Below, piece after piece: positions 52,689-55,233 of a stretch of 55,233 nucleotides of DNA. Origin of the DNA: Gammaproteobacteria bacterium. GTDB taxonomy: Bacteria > Pseudomonadota > Gammaproteobacteria > Steroidobacterales > Foliamicaceae. Location: assembly GCA_026708965.1 (NCBI GenBank), contig JAPOTY010000030.1:1-55233 (forward strand), in the 5' to 3' direction. Every line of letters starts with the position of its first letter. The first letter of the stretch is position 1. The position numbers were made by a program, and so were the translations under genes. Below the pieces are notes generated by a model. That model had not been told where the DNA came from. It did not search any database and was given only the letters and a program-made list of their open reading frames with translations.

Positions 52689-54422
52689 TCAGGGCGCCGC
52701 CGCCGGGCCGGAAAAGCCGCTGGCCGTGACCCGATTGACCTCCTCGACGCTGGTGATGCCTTGGCGCACTTTTTCCCAGCCGGAGGCGCGCAGTCCCGCC
52801 ACTTGCTCAAGTTTTGCCTGGGCCTCGATTGCCGCAACCGGCGCGCCGTTGAGGATCAGTTCATGCTGCGCGGCGGAAACGGGCATGACCTGGAACAGGC
52901 CCACCCGCCCTCGATAGCCATCGGCGCAATGGCCGCAGGCCGCCGAAGGCTGCGCGCGGTACAACCGGGTTCCGGGCGGAAGCGCATCGGAGTCCATGCC
53001 GTGCTCGCGGGCATCGGCCAGCCGCGGCGTATAGGCTTGGCGGCACTCCAGGCACAGGCGGCGAGCCAGCCGCTGAGCCACGATAAGCCGCACCGAGCCG
53101 GCCGCATAGGGAGGCACCTCCAGGTCGCGAAGACGCGCCACAGTTGCGGGGGCATCCTCGGTATGAAGCGTCGATAGCACCAGATGACCTGTTTGCGCGG
53201 CTCGCGTGGCGATGGAGGCAGTTTCGGCATCGCGGATTTCGCCCACCATGATCACATCCGGATCCTGGCGCAGAAAGGCCCGCAATGTGCTGGCGAAGGT
53301 CAGCCCCGCGGCGCGGTTCACATTCACCTGATTGATCCCCGACAGCTGGATTTCGCACGGATCCTCCACGGCGCTTATGTTGCGCTCCAGCACGTTGAGG
53401 CGCGATAGCGCCGCGTAGAGCGTAACGGTTTTGCCGCTTCCGGTGGGTCCGGTCACGAGGATCATTCCCTGCGGCTGGGCCAGCACCGAAGAAAAATCGC
53501 GCTGCTGGCGCGCATTCATTCCCAGTTCATCCAAACCAGGCAGCGCCGCGCCGGAATCCAGGATGCGCACCACCACCTTTTCCCCATGGAGCGTGGGCAG
53601 CGTGTTCATGCGCAGATCCACCTTGCGGCGGTCGGAAAGGCGCAGCCGCAGCCTTCCGTCCTGCGGCGCCCGCCGCTCGGCGATATCCAGCCGGGCCAGA
53701 ACCTTGAGCCTGGCGCAGACCTTGGCCGCCAGTCCGGCGGGCGGCTGGGCGGCCACTCGCAACAGTCCGTCCATGCGCAGGCGCACCCGGTAGCTGCTCT
53801 CATAAGGCTCGAAATGGATGTCCGACGCCCCCTGCCTTATGGCGCTCAGCAGAATGCTGCTGACGAATCGCACCACCGGCGCCTCCTGCACAGAGGAGGC
53901 GATCGCCGTGTCTTCCTCCTGGGGCGTTTCCCCCTCGAACTCCAAGGGCGGCAGCTCATCATCCAGCAACGCGAGTTCCGCTGTTTGGGCACCCGCCGAT
54001 TTAAGCCGCGCCGCCAGCTTGTGATACTCCACCACGACGGCGCGCGGCTCCAGGCCCGTGCGTTGCCGCGTCTCGTCCAGAATGGCGATCTGCGCCGGAT
54101 CCGCCAAGCCCAGAACAAGGCGCCGCCCATCGGCCGCTATCGGAAGCAGCCGGCGGGAAGCGAAGAATTCAGGGTCCAGCCCGGTTGCCGCAGGGGGAAT
54201 TTCGCAGAGCCGGTCCAAGTCCAGCAGGGGCAGGCCGAATTCATCCGCGATGGCCCCCGCCAGGCGAGCAAGATCGGTTCCCTTGCGCTCCGCCAGCCAG
54301 CCAACGATGCTGCCGCCGGATGGCCCCAGGTCATCCTCTGCCGCTTTCAGCAACGCTTCGCTGGCTACGCCATCCGCCATCAGCCGGCGGATCAGCGGGT
54401 TGGCCGGCATCCCTGGATTCAT
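52689..54422 (-). CDS. pilB: Type IV pilus assembly ATPase PilB
   Basis: 577 residues. The N-terminal MshEN-type domain (LIRRLMADGVASEALLKAAE) precedes the secretion ATPase: Walker A GPTGSGKTVTLYAAL, the Asp box IHFEPYESSYRVRLRMDG, Walker B region DPDVIMVGEIRDAET and the His box LSTLHTEDAP. The zinc tetra-cysteine site is CLECRQAY plus CGHCADGY. It powers pilus extension. It is encoded just downstream of pilA. Confidence 0.97.
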   Translation of the reverse strand: MNPGMPANPLIRRLMADGVASEALLKAAEDDLGPSGGSIVGWLAERKGTDLARLAGAIADEFGLPLLDLDRLCEIPPAATGLDPEFFASRRLLPIAADGRRLVLGLADPAQIAILDETRQRTGLEPRAVVVEYHKLAARLKSAGAQTAELALLDDELPPLEFEGETPQEEDTAIASSVQEAPVVRFVSSILLSAIRQGASDIHFEPYESSYRVRLRMDGLLRVAAQPPAGLAAKVCARLKVLARLDIAERRAPQDGRLRLRLSDRRKVDLRMNTLPTLHGEKVVVRILDSGAALPGLDELGMNARQQRDFSSVLAQPQGMILVTGPTGSGKTVTLYAALSRLNVLERNISAVEDPCEIQLSGINQVNVNRAAGLTFASTLRAFLRQDPDVIMVGEIRDAETASIATRAAQTGHLVLSTLHTEDAPATVARLRDLEVPPYAAGSVRLIVAQRLARRLCLECRQAYTPRLADAREHGMDSDALPPGTRLYRAQPSAACGHCADGYRGRVGLFQVMPVSAAQHELILNGAPVAAIEAQAKLEQVAGLRASGWEKVRQGITSVEEVNRVTASGFSGPAAAP

Positions 54423-54466
54423 GGCTGGCCGTTCGTGGCGGGAGGCCCGCTGCGTCCGGCCGGACC

Positions 54467-54949
54467 TCAGGAACGGCAGGTTTGGGGAAGGTAGGCGTTT
54501 TCCAGGTTGGTTGCCGCTTGCTCCCCTCCCAGCGCTTCGCCGTCGGGCGCCGCGGCGTTGCCGCAGCGCCAGATCAGGGTGGATCCGTCTTCGGCGATAT
54601 AGGGCGTCATGTACAGCGCCTTGTCGGCGATCAAGCGATTGGATTCGTTTCCGAACGTGATCACGATCTCGCTTGCAACAATATCCACCGATTTAACGTA
54701 GCGGCCCTGGGTGTCGTCGGCATCCGCGCTCAGGCCTGCTTCGGAGCGATCCGCCGGCCCGGCCCCGGTGCTCATGTAGGTTTCCGTGACAGCATTTCGC
54801 GTTTGCACCGACAGCGTGACGCCCTCCTGGACCTGGGCGCGTATGGTGTAGTCCTGATATGCGGGTATGGCCAGCGCGGCCAGGATGCCGATGATCGCGA
54901 TCACGATCATCAGCTCCACCAGGGTAAATCCTTGTGCGATCTTTTGCAT
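54467..54949 (-). CDS. pilA: Type IV major pilin PilA
   Basis: 160 residues. A six-residue leader (MQKIAQ) is followed by G7 and F8, with Glu12 at the +5 position; [20 protein letters not shown] is the classic class IVa prepilin helix. A C-terminal disulfide loop is expected between the Cys of LIWRCGN and Cys158 of QTCRS. PilD should process it. It is the first gene of the minus-strand pilA-pilB-pilC-pilD-coaE-zapD run. AAGGGG lies upstream of the ATG at 54949. Confidence 0.97.
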   Translation of the reverse strand: MQKIAQGFTLVELMIVIAIIGILAALAIPAYQDYTIRAQVQEGVTLSVQTRNAVTETYMSTGAGPADRSEAGLSADADDTQGRYVKSVDIVASEIVITFGNESNRLIADKALYMTPYIAEDGSTLIWRCGNAAAPDGEALGGEQAATNLENAYLPQTCRS

Positions 54950-55103
54950 GGCATCCAGCCCCCTTGCGCGGAACGCGGCCAGAATAAGTGACTCGCCGAT
55001 CCGGGCGCAAGCGCAAAACCGTTCGTGTTTGCCGTCAATTTCCGCCTCGGCGCAACGTGTATTGCCGGCGCCGGGTTGCGCGCCTTTGGGTGATTGATTC
55101 AGA

Positions 55104-55233
55104 ATGCCCCCCGTGAATCTCCATGAGTATCAGGCCAAAGGGCTGCTGAGCCGCTACCAAGTGCCCATTGCGGGCGGTCTGGCGGCGGCTTCTCCCGAAA
55201 GCGCCGAGCGGTCTGCGCGCGACTTGGGCGGAG
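55104..55233 (+). CDS. sucC: Succinyl-CoA synthetase beta subunit, N-terminal fragment
   Basis: The frame starting at ATG 55104 (or GTG 55113) reads [20 protein letters not shown], the typical SucC N-terminus with its ATP-grasp lead-in, and runs off the right edge. The ADP/GDP-forming enzyme converts succinyl-CoA to succinate in the TCA cycle. It is divergent from pilA, with 154 bases between the starts. Confidence 0.9.
   Translation, partial: MPPVNLHEYQAKGLLSRYQVPIAGGLAAASPESAERSARDLGG

Noticed and set aside
54950-55060. A sigma-54 promoter upstream of pilA
   Set aside because: pilA genes often use one, but I find no GG-N10-GC pair with the right flanks at a suitable distance on the minus strand.

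Overview
The window is a gene-dense, high-GC (roughly low-to-mid 60s percent, judged by eye) bacterial chromosome segment. Gene order points to a gammaproteobacterium. The diagnostic blocks are lepB-rnc-era-recO; mutL-miaA-hfq-hflX-hflK-hflC-purA; tRNA-Leu-rnr-rpsF-rpsR-rplI-dnaB; tkt-gap-pgk-pyk; and pilA-pilB-pilC-pilD-coaE-zapD-mutT. Several usual members of these blocks are missing (for example no hisZ before purA and no rlmB after rnr), which suggests a compacted or divergent lineage. I cannot name a genus from the sequence alone.

Layout. At 1-4.3 kb an unknown AT-richer gene enters from the left and is followed, on the minus strand, by trpE-trpG and an exported thioredoxin-TPR protein. 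At 4.3-5.8 kb lie sdhB, sdhE and ygfX, far from any sdhA/C/D. From 5.8 to 24.5 kb runs a long plus-strand housekeeping array: protein export, RNA processing, mismatch repair, tRNA modification, Hfq/HflX/HflKC, adenylate synthesis, ribosomal proteins, the replicative helicase, a DinG-type helicase and TsaB. From 24.6 to 31.5 kb is accessory material: RidA, a short-chain dehydrogenase, a TonB-dependent receptor with an outer-membrane protein, a secreted protein whose signal peptide is interrupted by a 12-C homopolymer, tRNA-Ala, and a phd/vapC remnant. From 31.5 to 40.6 kb are metabolic and redox genes: GabD-like dehydrogenase, Tat-exported sulfite-dehydrogenase-like enzyme with a cytochrome c, malonyl-CoA-synthetase-like enzyme, cytochrome c', a diheme cytochrome c, a deacetylase, an enoyl-CoA hydratase and a Lon-N-domain protein. 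From 40.9 to 48.5 kb are a thioredoxin-like gene, the glycolytic/pentose block tkt-gap-pgk-pyk, and mgtE. From 48.7 to 55 kb are mutT, zapD, coaE and the type IV pilus core. The start of sucC lies at the right edge.

The most unusual signals are: (1) the C12 tract that puts a secreted protein out of frame, with one base fewer restoring a complete signal peptide, as expected of phase variation; (2) a dispersed intergenic family of long, perfect inverted repeats, in which the arms differ between copies but always pair exactly around a near-identical 28-nt core (36.4-36.7 kb and 48.5-48.7 kb); (3) acidic C-terminal tails on two ribosomal proteins of one operon, bS6 (about 165 residues) and bL9 (a decapeptide repeat); and (4) three genes whose best-supported start is a non-canonical CTG or ATC codon behind a strong ribosome-binding site, two of them overlapping the upstream stop as CTGA, parallel to the ATGA/GTGA/TTGA overlaps used elsewhere in the window.
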